A stretch of DNA of 27,887 bases from Prevotellaceae bacterium UBA6417 (GTDB taxonomy: Bacteria; Bacteroidota; Bacteroidia; Bacteroidales; Bacteroidaceae): contig DJPH01000067.1 of the NCBI GenBank assembly GCA_002439755.1, positions 1-27,887 on the forward strand, in the 5' to 3' direction. The notes below the pieces were generated by a model. The model saw only the letters and a program-made list of their open reading frames with translations, was not told the origin of the DNA and made no database searches. Numbering within the stretch: position 1 is the stretch's first letter; the number at the start of each line of letters is the position of its first letter. Positions 7,493 through 16,159 of this stretch are shown here, piece by piece. The position numbers were made by a program, and so were the translations under genes.

Positions 7493-8817
7493 CAACCTCC
7501 TTTATCAACGCATTTATAGTCAATGAAGGACAGACAGAAAAAGGCGATGTCCTGATTGACGGCGACAGAATAGCTGCCATCGGCCCGGCAGGAAGCCTTG
7601 CCGGAAAAGCCGACAAGGAGACCGATGCCACCGGCCGCTATCTGATGCCGGGCGTAATCGACGAACATGTGCACTTCCGCGAACCGGGACTAACCTACAA
7701 GGCCGACATATCGACCGAAAGTGCTGCAGCGGCAGCCGGCGGAGTGACCACCTACTTTGACATGCCCAACACCTTGCCGCCCACAACAACGCCGGAAGCA
7801 TGGGAAACCAAGATGGAAACGGCACATGCAAAGAGCATCGTCAACTATGCGTTTTTTTATGGAGCCGACAACACGAATGCCGACACTTTTGCCGACCTCG
7901 ACATGAGCCACACGCCGGGCATCAAACTCTTCATGGGGGCATCGACGGGGGGCATGCTCGTCGACAACGAAGAAGCTCTTAAAGATATATTCAGAAAATC
8001 GCCCCTGCCCATCATGACGCACTGCGAGGACACGGGTATCATCCGCGCTAACACTGCAAGGATACAAGCCGAATGGGGCAAGGACGCACCCATAGAACTG
8101 CACCCGAAAGTGCGTTCGGAAGCCTGTTGCGTGGAATCGACCCGCAAGGCCATCCGGCTGGCAACCGAGACAGGTGCACGGCTGCACATTGCCCATGTAT
8201 CGACAGCCGCCGAACTCGAACTCATAGCCCATGCCGGCACACGCATAACGGGCGAAGCCTGCCTGAGCCACCTGCTGTTTTGCGACAGCGACTACCAACG
8301 TTTGGGCGCGCGCATCAAATGCAATCCGGCAGTCAAGACACGTCGGGATCGCGATGCTCTGCGCCGCGCGCTGACCGATGGAAGCATCCTGACGGTGGCA
8401 ACCGATCACGCACCTCATCTGCTACGTGAAAAACAAGGCGGATGCCTTATGGCCGCCTCGGGCATGCCGATGATACAATTCTCGTTGCCGGCCATGCTCA
8501 CGCTGAGCGACGAGGGCATATTGCCCATAGAACGCGTAGTGGAACTGATGTGTCATGCACCGGCCAGGCTTTTCGGACTGATCGGAAGAGGGTTCATTCG
8601 CACGGGCTACAAGGCCGACCTTGTATTGCTCCGACGAAAACGGCACATAGTGACCGACAACGATGTGGTGAGCAAATGCAAATGGACACCGTTGGAAGGC
8701 TTTGCGCTCGGATGGGCTGTGGAAACCACCCTGTGCAACGGAAAAACCGCTTATAGCCATGACAAGGTATTCACCGACACACGCGGTGAAGCCGTAACCT
8801 TTTCACACCATGGTTGA
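7489..8817 (+). CDS. pyrC: Dihydroorotase
   Basis: 442 residues. It interconverts N-carbamoyl-L-aspartate and dihydroorotate in pyrimidine synthesis. Metal ligands expected of the cyclic amidohydrolase fold are visible: His60 and His62 in DEHVHFREPG, Lys146 in GIKLFMG (the position carboxylated in many relatives), His178 in THCED, His236 in IAHVST, and Asp306 in ATDHAPH. The HxHxR signature and the length fit the AllB-like dihydroorotase group common in Bacteroidetes. An allantoinase or hydantoinase is possible in principle, but FREPG and the context favour dihydroorotase. The start is the ATG at 7489, overlapping the previous stop; a longer frame from 7429 lies wholly inside the upstream gene. 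Its 3' end overlaps the next start by 8 nt. Confidence 0.9.
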   Translation: MTTSFINAFIVNEGQTEKGDVLIDGDRIAAIGPAGSLAGKADKETDATGRYLMPGVIDEHVHFREPGLTYKADISTESAAAAAGGVTTYFDMPNTLPPTTTPEAWETKMETAHAKSIVNYAFFYGADNTNADTFADLDMSHTPGIKLFMGASTGGMLVDNEEALKDIFRKSPLPIMTHCEDTGIIRANTARIQAEWGKDAPIELHPKVRSEACCVESTRKAIRLATETGARLHIAHVSTAAELELIAHAGTRITGEACLSHLLFCDSDYQRLGARIKCNPAVKTRRDRDALRRALTDGSILTVATDHAPHLLREKQGGCLMAASGMPMIQFSLPAMLTLSDEGILPIERVVELMCHAPARLFGLIGRGFIRTGYKADLVLLRRKRHIVTDNDVVSKCKWTPLEGFALGWAVETTLCNGKTAYSHDKVFTDTRGEAVTFSHHG

Positions 8818-9715
8818 AACCGTCAGATACAGTATAGAAGAGGTAAAGCCGTTTATCAACTGGCTTTACTTCTTCCATGCATGGCAACTGCCTACAAAAT
8901 ACGGCTCACTGGCTTATGTTCACAACTGTAGCAGTTGCAAAGCACAATGGCTCGGACAGTTTGATGACGAAGAAAAACCACGGGCACTCGAAGCACAAAA
9001 GCTCTATGACGATGCCTGCCTGCAATTGCAGGATTTCGATAAAAGCCACAGCACATGGGCACGCATAGCCCTGCTTGAAGCGCAAAGCGACAACGATGAC
9101 ATCATCGTATATAAGGATTCAGGTGAAAGCGTACGCCTGCCCATGTTGCGCCAACAGCACGAAACAGCTCAAGGAAAGCCCAACCTTTCACTGGCCGACT
9201 TCATCGTTCCCCGACAGTTGGGCAGAAAAGACCGCATAGGAATCTTTGCCACCACCGTAGAACGGGAAATGGAAAATCCTTGTACCGAAGACCCTTATCG
9301 CAAGATGTTGGCACAAACGCTTTGTGACCGTCTGGCCGAAGCCACAGCCGAAAAGCTGCACGCCGATGTCAGGAAAAAAATATGGGGATATGCTCCCGAT
9401 GAAAACCTCTCACCGCAGGAAATGTTCCAATGCCGCTACACCGGCATACGCCCCGCAGTGGGCTACCCCTCACTCCCCGACCAGAGCATCAATTTCCTGC
9501 TTGACCAATTGGCCGGCTTTGAAAAAATCGGCATAAGACTGACAGAAAGCGGTGCCATGCAGCCCCACGGCAGCGTAAGCGGACTCATGATGGCTCACCC
9601 CAAAGCCTCTTATTTCTCCATCGGAAAAATAGACAACGAACAACTGGCAGATTATGCCGGCCGACGGGGAATTGACATTGAAAAAGCCCGGAAATTCTTA
9701 ACAGCCAATTTGTAA
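8810..9715 (+). CDS. Stand-alone MetH reactivation (AdoMet-binding) domain protein
   Basis: 301 residues matching the C-terminal activation domain of cobalamin-dependent methionine synthase, without the homocysteine, folate or B12 domains. Features in family order are FINWLYFFHAWQL (15-27), LSLADFI (127-132, containing the Asp equivalent of the AdoMet-contacting Asp in E. coli MetH), GYAPDENLS (193-201), RPAVGYP (214-220), and LTESGAMQPHGSVSG followed by AHP (244-264). This domain uses S-adenosylmethionine and a reductant to rescue oxidised cob(II)alamin. A MetH truncated at its C-terminus is presumably encoded elsewhere. There is no cobalamin-binding DxHxxG motif here. The start at 8810 overlaps the dihydroorotase stop, suggesting translational coupling. 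Confidence 0.88.
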   Translation: MVETVRYSIEEVKPFINWLYFFHAWQLPTKYGSLAYVHNCSSCKAQWLGQFDDEEKPRALEAQKLYDDACLQLQDFDKSHSTWARIALLEAQSDNDDIIVYKDSGESVRLPMLRQQHETAQGKPNLSLADFIVPRQLGRKDRIGIFATTVEREMENPCTEDPYRKMLAQTLCDRLAEATAEKLHADVRKKIWGYAPDENLSPQEMFQCRYTGIRPAVGYPSLPDQSINFLLDQLAGFEKIGIRLTESGAMQPHGSVSGLMMAHPKASYFSIGKIDNEQLADYAGRRGIDIEKARKFLTANL

Positions 9716-9720
9716 ACGAC

Positions 9721-10905
9721 ATGATGCTTAGAATCTTCATACTGCTGCTCATCCTCATTATTGTGCCACCCATTTATTTGGATCGCACCTTTATGCGCCG
9801 GCGCAAAAGAAGGCTTTTGCGGTTGCTCCTATTCCTGCCAAACGCACTGATGCTCGTGGCCGCCGTCATACTGGCCTTGTTTGAGACATATACACCCGAC
9901 AACGCCAACGCCACCAACCTGTTTCTCACTCTGTTTACAGGCTATATTGTCAGCGAAGCCCTGCTGACCGTCTTTCTGGCCATAGGACACCGGTTCAAGC
10001 AGCATTCGGCATGGCGAAAGACGCTGTATACATTGGGCATCATTGCGTGCGTGGGAAATATCTACATCTTGATTGTAGGCACCACCTACGGAAAATATCA
10101 CATTGAAACAAAAAAACAGACCATAACCTTTCCCGACCTTCCACAAGCCTTTGACGGCTACCGCATCGTGCAGTTGGCCGATTTGCACATAGGCTCCTAT
10201 CGCGATAATCCGCAATTCATACGCCATATTGTGGAACTCGTGAAAGCACAGAAGCCCGACCTTATCGTGTTTACCGGTGACCTTGTCAACTATAACGCCG
10301 ATGAACTTGATCCTCTGCTTACGGAACTGAAACAGCTGGAAGCCCCCGATGGAGTTATCAGTATCATGGGCAATCACGACTATATGCCATACATCAAGTG
10401 GGCTACAAAAAAAGAACAGTGGGACAACATCCGCAAGCTGCAACGAAACGAACGCAACATGGGATGGAACCTGTTGCTAAACGAACATGTCTTCTTGAAA
10501 CGTGCCAACGACAGCATAGCGGTCATAGGCGTCGAGAACGACGGAAATCCCCCGTTTCCGCAACGCGCAGACCTCAAAAAAGCACAAAAAGGCATACCGG
10601 TTGGCACTAATGGGAAGCCCTTCTTTAAAATACTGCTCACACACGATCCGAGCCACTGGCGACGCAACGTGCTGCCTGAAACAAATATACAGCTGACCCT
10701 GTCGGGACACACACATGGAGGACAGCTCAAACTGTTTGGCTTTATCACACCAATCGCACTCATCACAAGCGAATGGGGAGGCCTCTACAGTGAAGGACAA
10801 CGCAAACTGTACGTTTCGACAGGCCTCGGCGAAGCCTTGTTTACGTTCCGGTATGGCATGTGGCCGCAGATAGACGTAATCACTTTACAAAAAGGAGCAT
10901 CATGA
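9721..10905 (+). CDS. Membrane-anchored metallophosphoesterase (YkuE/YaeI-like)
   Basis: 394 residues. About four hydrophobic segments cover the first 125 residues (4-20, 36-56, 67-90, 103-123), followed by a calcineurin-like phosphoesterase domain. Metal-site residues are Asp154/His156 in LADLHIGSY, Asp187 in FTGDLVN, Asn218/His219 in MGNHDY, His308 in LTHDP, and His330/His332 in SGHTHGGQ. The layout resembles YkuE/YaeI-type phosphodiesterases. UDP-2,3-diacylglucosamine hydrolase activity has been reported for YkuE-like proteins, but the substrate here is unproven. It begins 5 nt after the MetH-activation gene and its TGA overlaps the next ATG, inside the five-gene operon. Confidence 0.85.
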   Translation: MMLRIFILLLILIIVPPIYLDRTFMRRRKRRLLRLLLFLPNALMLVAAVILALFETYTPDNANATNLFLTLFTGYIVSEALLTVFLAIGHRFKQHSAWRKTLYTLGIIACVGNIYILIVGTTYGKYHIETKKQTITFPDLPQAFDGYRIVQLADLHIGSYRDNPQFIRHIVELVKAQKPDLIVFTGDLVNYNADELDPLLTELKQLEAPDGVISIMGNHDYMPYIKWATKKEQWDNIRKLQRNERNMGWNLLLNEHVFLKRANDSIAVIGVENDGNPPFPQRADLKKAQKGIPVGTNGKPFFKILLTHDPSHWRRNVLPETNIQLTLSGHTHGGQLKLFGFITPIALITSEWGGLYSEGQRKLYVSTGLGEALFTFRYGMWPQIDVITLQKGAS

Positions 10906-11654
10906 TACAAATACTTTATCGCATCTACCAGCTTTGCATCGCAGCGCCGCTTATCATAATCGCCACTATAGCCACATCTGTTGTCACCTGTATCGGATGC
11001 CTGATAGGAAATGCCCACACATGGGGCTACTATCCGGGCAAATACTGGAGCATCTTCGTGTGTCGCATCTTACTGCTGCCCGTAAGAGTGGAAGGTCGCG
11101 AACTTCTCGACAAACATACCTCTTATATATTCGTTGCCAACCACCAAAGCGCCATGGATATTTTTCTAATCTATGGCTATCTTTGCCGAAACTTCAAGTG
11201 GATGATGAAAAAACAATTGCGTAAGACCCCCTTCATCGGCATAGCCTGCGAAAAAGCACATCACATATTTGTGGATCGCTCTACACCGAGCAAAATCAAA
11301 GAAACAATCGATGAAGCACGCACCACTCTGCAGCATGGAACATCGCTTGTTGTGTTTCCGGAAGGTTCGCGCACCTATACAGGACGTTTGGGGCGTTTTA
11401 AAAAAGGTGCTTACCTGCTGGCCGACGAACTTCAGCTGCCAATCGTTCCGATAACCATCATCGGCCCTTTTGAAGTGCTGCCCCGCACAAAAGGTCTCAA
11501 TTTTGTAAAACGGCATACTATGCTGATGAAAATACATGCCCCCATACAGCCTCACGGAATAGGACGCACGGACATTCAAGAGCTGATGGAAAAATCACGC
11601 AGCATCATCGAACAAGGACTGCCAAAAAAATATCAAACCGGCACTTTCACATAA
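10902..11654 (+). CDS. plsC: 1-acyl-sn-glycerol-3-phosphate acyltransferase (PlsC family)
   Basis: 250 residues. There is an N-terminal hydrophobic segment (about 10-36), then the acyltransferase motifs: NHQSAMD with His81 and Asp86 (the HX4D catalytic pair) and FPEGSR at 152-157 (phosphate binding). It would acylate lysophosphatidate to phosphatidate at the membrane. Related lipid acyltransferases (for example for aminolipids) share these motifs, so the substrate is inferred. The ATG at 10902 overlaps the upstream stop (ATGA). It has the best ribosome-binding site in the window: AAAGGAG at 10891-10897, 4 nt before the ATG. A longer frame from 10860 lies inside the previous gene. Last gene of the operon; I see no clear terminator after it. 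Confidence 0.88.
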   Translation: MIQILYRIYQLCIAAPLIIIATIATSVVTCIGCLIGNAHTWGYYPGKYWSIFVCRILLLPVRVEGRELLDKHTSYIFVANHQSAMDIFLIYGYLCRNFKWMMKKQLRKTPFIGIACEKAHHIFVDRSTPSKIKETIDEARTTLQHGTSLVVFPEGSRTYTGRLGRFKKGAYLLADELQLPIVPITIIGPFEVLPRTKGLNFVKRHTMLMKIHAPIQPHGIGRTDIQELMEKSRSIIEQGLPKKYQTGTFT

Positions 11655-11741
11655 AACTTTGAATATCGGCAGGAAACAACGCCAAAAGAAAAATGGAGGA
11701 ACAAGAATTGCAATCTTTCTCGAAAAATATTTGGCAAAAAG

Positions 11742-11773
11742 CTTGGAAGAACCGGCAAAATGTCGTACTTTTG
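11742..11773 (+). promoter_or_regulatory. Promoter of tRNA-His
   Basis: CTTG (11742-11745, weak -33), a 20-nt spacer, then TACTTTTG (11766-11773, perfect -7). The predicted start site is within about ten bases of the tRNA 5' end. It separates the tRNA from the plsC operon. Confidence 0.6.
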
Positions 11774-11790
11774 CACCGTTTTTAAGACAC

Positions 11791-11865
11791 GGTGGCTGTA
11801 GTTCAGTTGGTTAGAGCGTCAGATTGTGGTTCTGAATGTCGTGGGTTCGAGTCCCATCTGCCACC
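11791..11865 (+). tRNA. tRNA-His (GTG)
   Basis: The cloverleaf folds by eye. Acceptor stem is GTGGCTG with CTGCCAC; D-arm GTTC/GAGC; anticodon stem TCAGA/TCTGA with loop TTGTGGT giving anticodon GTG; T-arm GTGGG/CCCAT with loop TTCGAGT. A G precedes position 1 at 11791 and faces discriminator C73 (11865), the G-1:C73 hallmark of tRNA-His. CCA is not encoded. The sixth acceptor pair is a U-U mismatch. It has its own promoter and a terminator. Confidence 0.95.
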
Positions 11866-11882
11866 CAAGAATAATAGAGTTA

Positions 11883-11913
11883 GGACGTACCGATTAAGGT
11901 GCGTCCATTTTTT
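11883..11913 (+). terminator. Rho-independent terminator after tRNA-His
   Basis: GGACGTACC (11883-11891) pairs with GGTGCGTCC (11898-11906) as a 9-bp stem with one G-U pair. The loop is 6 nt, and a run of six T follows at 11908-11913. Confidence 0.85.
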
Positions 11914-11953
11914 ATAAGGTTGTGACAGTTCTGTAAGATACGCGAGATTTTCG

Positions 11954-11961
11954 TATTTTTG
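11954..11961 (+). promoter_or_regulatory. -7 promoter element of mutS2
   Basis: TATTTTTG matches TAnnTTTG, 19 nt before the ATG at 11981. The candidate -33 (TCTG, 11930-11933, 20-nt spacer) is weak. Confidence 0.5.
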
Positions 11962-11980
11962 CAGAGCAAAAGTAGCAATA

Positions 11981-14497
11981 ATGATTTATCCACATAATTT
12001 TGAACAGAAAATCGGATTCAACGATATACGCAAACAACTGAAAGGACGCTGCCTGTCTTCTTTGGGGACGGAAGAGGTCGACCGTCTGGCTTTTCAGTCA
12101 AATTGCGAAACTATAAGCAAACAACTGTCGCAGATTCACGAATTCAGAGTCATCTTGAACAGTGATGACGATTTCCCTACAGAAAATTTCCTGGATATGC
12201 GTCCTGCTCTCGTTAGAACGCAGGCCAGAGGATCATACATGGACGAAACAGATTTGTTTGCCCTTAAATCCTCATTGGTAACCATATCGTCAATCGTCGT
12301 GTACCTCCAACAGACACAGGAAACAGGAAACGAAGAAACCGGAAAAGCAAAGTTCCCCACCTTAAAGGAACTAACTGCCGATGTTGCAAGCTTTCCGCAA
12401 ATTGTAGAAAGCATCGATGAAATTCTAAATAAATACGGTCACGTCAAAGATACGGCTTCGCCCGATTTAAAAAGAATCCGTAGCGAAATTGCCACTACAA
12501 AGAAAAGCATTTCAATCAATCTGTATAGTATCCTGCGCAAGGCGCAACAAGAAGGATTTGTTGAGAAAGATGTTACACCAACGTTCCGTGACGGACGTTT
12601 GGTGATTCCCATCGCACCGGGAATGAAGCGCAAAATACGGGGTATAGTACACGATGAATCGGCATCTGGAAAGACGGTCTTCATTGAGCCTGCCGAAGTC
12701 GTGGAAGCCAATAATAGAATCCGCGAACTTGAGATCGAAGAAAAACGCGCTATCATCGCCATACTCATAAAAACCACAGATTATATACGGCCTCACATCG
12801 AAGAACTGCTGCAATCGTACAAGTTTTTAGGGCATGTCGACCTGATTCGCGCAAAAGCCGTCCTTGCCGAAAGTATGGAAGCCATTGAGCCGACGATTGA
12901 GAACCGCCCCATGATGGATTGGAAAGGAGCAATTCACCCTATCCTGCAGACTTCCTTGAAGCATCACGGTAAAAAGATGATTCCATTGGACATTCGGTTG
13001 ACAGACAGCGACCGAATCATATTGATTTCAGGCCCCAATGCAGGCGGCAAATCCGTCTGTCTGAAAACGGCAGGCTTACTGCAATACATGCTTCAGTGCG
13101 GACTTTCTGTTCCTATAAAGGAAAGTTCCACAATGGGCTTGTTTAAGAACCTGTTTATCGACATCGGTGACGAACAAAGCCTTGAAGACGATCTGAGCAC
13201 CTATTCAAGCCACTTGTTGAACATGAAAAACATGATGAAACAAGCCGATGAACAAAGCTTGATACTAATTGACGAATTCGGCGGAGGCACAGAACCGCAA
13301 ATAGGAGCCGCCATAGCCCAGGCCGTATTGGGACGTTTTGTCGGCAAGCACATATATGGAATCATTACAACCCATTACCAAAATCTGAAGTACTTTGCCG
13401 ACAATCATACAGGCATTGTAAACGGAGCTATGCTCTATGATCGTCAACTGATGCAGCCTCTGTTCCAACTTCAAATAGGCCACGCCGGAAGTTCGTTTGC
13501 CATAGAAATCGCCAGAAAAATCGGATTCCCCGAAGAAGTCATAAAAGAAGCTGCTGAAACCGTGGGCTCCGACTATATTCAAAGCGACAAATACGTGCAA
13601 GACATCATGCGCGACAAGCGTTACTGGGAGAACAAGCGTTCAAGCATTCACGAACGCGAAAAACACCTGGATGAAATCATAAAACGCTACGAAAACGGCA
13701 TCAGAGAATTGGAACAAAATCGCAAAAAAGTACTGTATGATGCGAAAGAACAAGCCGAGTCTTTGTTGAAAGAAAGTAATGCGCAAATAGAAAACACCAT
13801 CCGCTCCATCAAAGAAGCGCAGGCAGAAAAAGAACAGACCAAGCAATTACGACAATCTCTGGATGAGTTTAAAAAGACTGTTGTACAAGCATACGATGAA
13901 ACAAAAGAAGACAAAATAGCCCGCAAAATACAGCAAATCAAAGAACGGCGTCTAAGACAAGACAAGCGCAAGAGAGACAAATCAACGCCGACAAATACGA
14001 CAAACGAGGTTCAGGACAAGAAACAATCTCCGCTGAAAGAAGGCATGTTCGTAAAGATTCAAGGACAAAGCGGCATAGGGCAAATTATCAAGTTGAATGA
14101 TAAAACTGCCATATTGACAACGGGAACCATTCAAATGAACATCGCAACTTCTCGTTTGATTCCTACTGAAATGCCCAAGCAGCATAATTCATCACAGGCT
14201 TTCTCCTTTATAAGCAAAGAGACGCGTGATGAAATCTATGAGAAAAAGCTGAATTTTCGTCCTGAAATCGATGTTCGTGGCATGAATGGCGAAGAGGCAC
14301 TCCACGCTGTCACCTATTTTGTGGACGATGCCATTTTGCTCGGCGTGGCTCGCTTGCGCATTCTTCATGGTACAGGTAGCGGCTACCTCCGCCAAGTCAT
14401 ACGGCAATATCTGCACTCGGTTCCAAATGTGTCGGACTGCCGCGACGAACACGTGCAATTCGGCGGCGCGGGCATCACAATCGTAGATTTGAAATAG
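11981..14497 (+). CDS. mutS2: Endonuclease MutS2
   Basis: 838 residues. Order of parts: a MutS-like core and lever region (1-330), an ATPase with Walker A GPNAGGKS near 351, Walker B LILIDEFGGGTEP near 426, and a TTHY switch region near 463. A long coiled-coil segment rich in Lys, Glu and Gln spans about 530-680. A small beta domain covers about 685-735, and a C-terminal Smr nuclease domain runs from about 760 (DVRGMNGEEA and HGTGSG). MutS2 acts in recombination control and, in Firmicutes, in rescue of collided ribosomes (RqcU). It lacks the MutS mismatch-binding domain, so it is not MutS. Walker B reads DEFGGGTEP where many homologues have DE-x-GxGTDP; the catalytic Asp-Glu is kept. It stands alone between tRNA-His and guaA, each with its own promoter. 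Confidence 0.93.
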   Translation: MIYPHNFEQKIGFNDIRKQLKGRCLSSLGTEEVDRLAFQSNCETISKQLSQIHEFRVILNSDDDFPTENFLDMRPALVRTQARGSYMDETDLFALKSSLVTISSIVVYLQQTQETGNEETGKAKFPTLKELTADVASFPQIVESIDEILNKYGHVKDTASPDLKRIRSEIATTKKSISINLYSILRKAQQEGFVEKDVTPTFRDGRLVIPIAPGMKRKIRGIVHDESASGKTVFIEPAEVVEANNRIRELEIEEKRAIIAILIKTTDYIRPHIEELLQSYKFLGHVDLIRAKAVLAESMEAIEPTIENRPMMDWKGAIHPILQTSLKHHGKKMIPLDIRLTDSDRIILISGPNAGGKSVCLKTAGLLQYMLQCGLSVPIKESSTMGLFKNLFIDIGDEQSLEDDLSTYSSHLLNMKNMMKQADEQSLILIDEFGGGTEPQIGAAIAQAVLGRFVGKHIYGIITTHYQNLKYFADNHTGIVNGAMLYDRQLMQPLFQLQIGHAGSSFAIEIARKIGFPEEVIKEAAETVGSDYIQSDKYVQDIMRDKRYWENKRSSIHEREKHLDEIIKRYENGIRELEQNRKKVLYDAKEQAESLLKESNAQIENTIRSIKEAQAEKEQTKQLRQSLDEFKKTVVQAYDETKEDKIARKIQQIKERRLRQDKRKRDKSTPTNTTNEVQDKKQSPLKEGMFVKIQGQSGIGQIIKLNDKTAILTTGTIQMNIATSRLIPTEMPKQHNSSQAFSFISKETRDEIYEKKLNFRPEIDVRGMNGEEALHAVTYFVDDAILLGVARLRILHGTGSGYLRQVIRQYLHSVPNVSDCRDEHVQFGGAGITIVDLK

Positions 14498-14517
14498 TCT
14501 GTCAATACATTTTCGAT

Positions 14518-14540
14518 CCGATATTTCCAACAAATATTGG
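14518..14540 (+). terminator. Weak hairpin downstream of mutS2
   Basis: CCGATATTT (14518-14526) pairs with AAATATTGG (14532-14540) over 9 bp with one G-U and a 5-nt loop. It starts about 20 nt after the mutS2 stop. There is no T-run, so it could be a poor terminator or an element of the guaA control region. Confidence 0.3.
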
Positions 14541-14546
14541 TAGTCG

Positions 14547-14578
14547 ATTGGCTTTGTGTTCGTTTTTGCGTAACTTTG
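14547..14578 (+). promoter_or_regulatory. Promoter of guaA
   Basis: ATTG (14547-14550), a 20-nt spacer, then TAACTTTG (14571-14578), a perfect -7 element 22 nt before the ATG. I found no recognisable purine riboswitch in the 103-nt gap. Confidence 0.65.
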
Positions 14579-14600
14579 CACATAAACGTGATCAATAGAT

Positions 14601-16145
14601 ATGCAACAGAAAATTATTATATTGGATTTCGGAAGCCAGACCACCCAATTGATTGGTCGCCGCGTTCGCGAACTCGACACTTTCTGCGAGATTTTACCTT
14701 ATAACAAGTTTCCCAAAAATGATGAGTCGGTCATAGGCGTAATCCTAAGCGGTTCGCCTTATTCCGTTCATGACCCTGAGGCTTTCAAGGCTGATTTAGG
14801 CGATTTCGTAGGGCGTTTGCCTGTCTTGGGCATTTGCTACGGTGCCCAGTTCATCGCCCAGCAAGGCGGCGGAAAGGTCGAGAGAACCAATACGCGCGAA
14901 TATGGCCGCGCCAACCTGCAGTGGCTTGACTCCGCAAATGCCCTTTTTAATGGAATTGACGCTGGCAGTCAGGTATGGATGAGCCACGGTGACACAATTA
15001 CGGCTCTTCCTGACGATTGCAAGGTGATTGCAAGTACTGCCGACGTGAAGTATGCGGCCTATGCCAGCACAAAAGTTCCACTGTGGGCGGTCCAGTTTCA
15101 TCCTGAAGTCTTCCACACAATACAGGGCAAGCAACTGCTCGAAAACTTCGTTGTCAATATCTGTGGCAGCCGCAAAGAATGGAGTGCCGCATCGTTTGTA
15201 GAGTCAACTGTTGCCGAATTGAAGCAACAGTTAGGCAACGACCGTGTGATACTCGGCCTTTCGGGTGGTGTCGATTCGTCAGTTTGCGCCACTTTGCTCA
15301 ACAAAGCCATCGGAAAGAACCTCACCTGTATATTCGTTGACCATGGCATGCTGAGAAAGAACGAATTTACAAAAGTAATGGATGCCTACCAAGGATTGGG
15401 ACTAAACGTCATAGGCGTAGATGCCAGCGAAAAATTTTTCAAAGACCTTGCAGGAATCACCGACCCGGAGCAGAAACGCAAAATTATCGGCCGTGATTTT
15501 GTAGAAGTGTTCAATGCCGAAGCCAAAAAGATTACCGATGCCAAATGGCTGGCCCAAGGAACCATCTATCCCGACCGCATCGAGAGCCTCAGCATTACCG
15601 GCATGACAATAAAGAGCCACCACAATGTCGGTGGGCTTCCCAAAGAAATGAAATTGCAATTGTGCGAGCCGCTGAAATGGCTGTTCAAGGACGAAGTGCG
15701 CCGCGTTGGCTACGAGCTGAAGATGCCCGAACGCCTCATCAAGCGCCATCCGTTTCCCGGACCTGGTCTTGCCGTGCGCATTCTCGGTGATATCACACGC
15801 GAAAAGGTGCGCATCCTGCAAGACGCCGACGATATTTACATCGAAAACATGCACAATTACATTTGCGAAGACGGTGAGCCACTCTACGACAAGGTGTGGC
15901 AGGCCGGAACGGTACTTCTGTCGACCATTCGCAGTGTTGGCGTAATGGGCGACGAGCGCACCTATGAGCACCCTGTCGCCTTGCGGGCCGTAACCAGTAT
16001 GGACGCCATGACTGCCGATTGGGCGCATCTGCCATACGACTTCATGGCGAAAGTATCCAATGAGATAATCAACAAAGTCAAAGGGGTCAACCGCGTTTGT
16101 TACGACATTTCGTCCAAGCCGCCTTCGACAATCGAATGGGAATAA
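14601..16145 (+). CDS. guaA: GMP synthase (glutamine-hydrolysing)
   Basis: 514 residues. It converts XMP to GMP using glutamine and ATP. The class I glutamine amidotransferase domain occupies roughly 1-190, with nucleophile Cys79 in GICYGAQF and His167/Glu169 in QFHPEVFHT. The ATP pyrophosphatase domain follows, with the PP-loop SGGVDSS at 221-227. The dimerisation domain ends in SKPPSTIEWE, the normal C-terminus. All key residues are present. It is monocistronic by appearance: its own promoter upstream and a long hairpin after the stop. Confidence 0.97.
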   Translation: MQQKIIILDFGSQTTQLIGRRVRELDTFCEILPYNKFPKNDESVIGVILSGSPYSVHDPEAFKADLGDFVGRLPVLGICYGAQFIAQQGGGKVERTNTREYGRANLQWLDSANALFNGIDAGSQVWMSHGDTITALPDDCKVIASTADVKYAAYASTKVPLWAVQFHPEVFHTIQGKQLLENFVVNICGSRKEWSAASFVESTVAELKQQLGNDRVILGLSGGVDSSVCATLLNKAIGKNLTCIFVDHGMLRKNEFTKVMDAYQGLGLNVIGVDASEKFFKDLAGITDPEQKRKIIGRDFVEVFNAEAKKITDAKWLAQGTIYPDRIESLSITGMTIKSHHNVGGLPKEMKLQLCEPLKWLFKDEVRRVGYELKMPERLIKRHPFPGPGLAVRILGDITREKVRILQDADDIYIENMHNYICEDGEPLYDKVWQAGTVLLSTIRSVGVMGDERTYEHPVALRAVTSMDAMTADWAHLPYDFMAKVSNEIINKVKGVNRVCYDISSKPPSTIEWE

Positions 16146-16159
16146 TAGGCTTCTGACAT

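Noticed and set aside
11693..11785. Small open frame of 30 codons starting ATGGAGGAACAAG, between plsC and tRNA-His
   Set aside because: It overlaps the tRNA-His promoter, has no recognisable features, and is short enough to be chance. No ribosome-binding site stands out.
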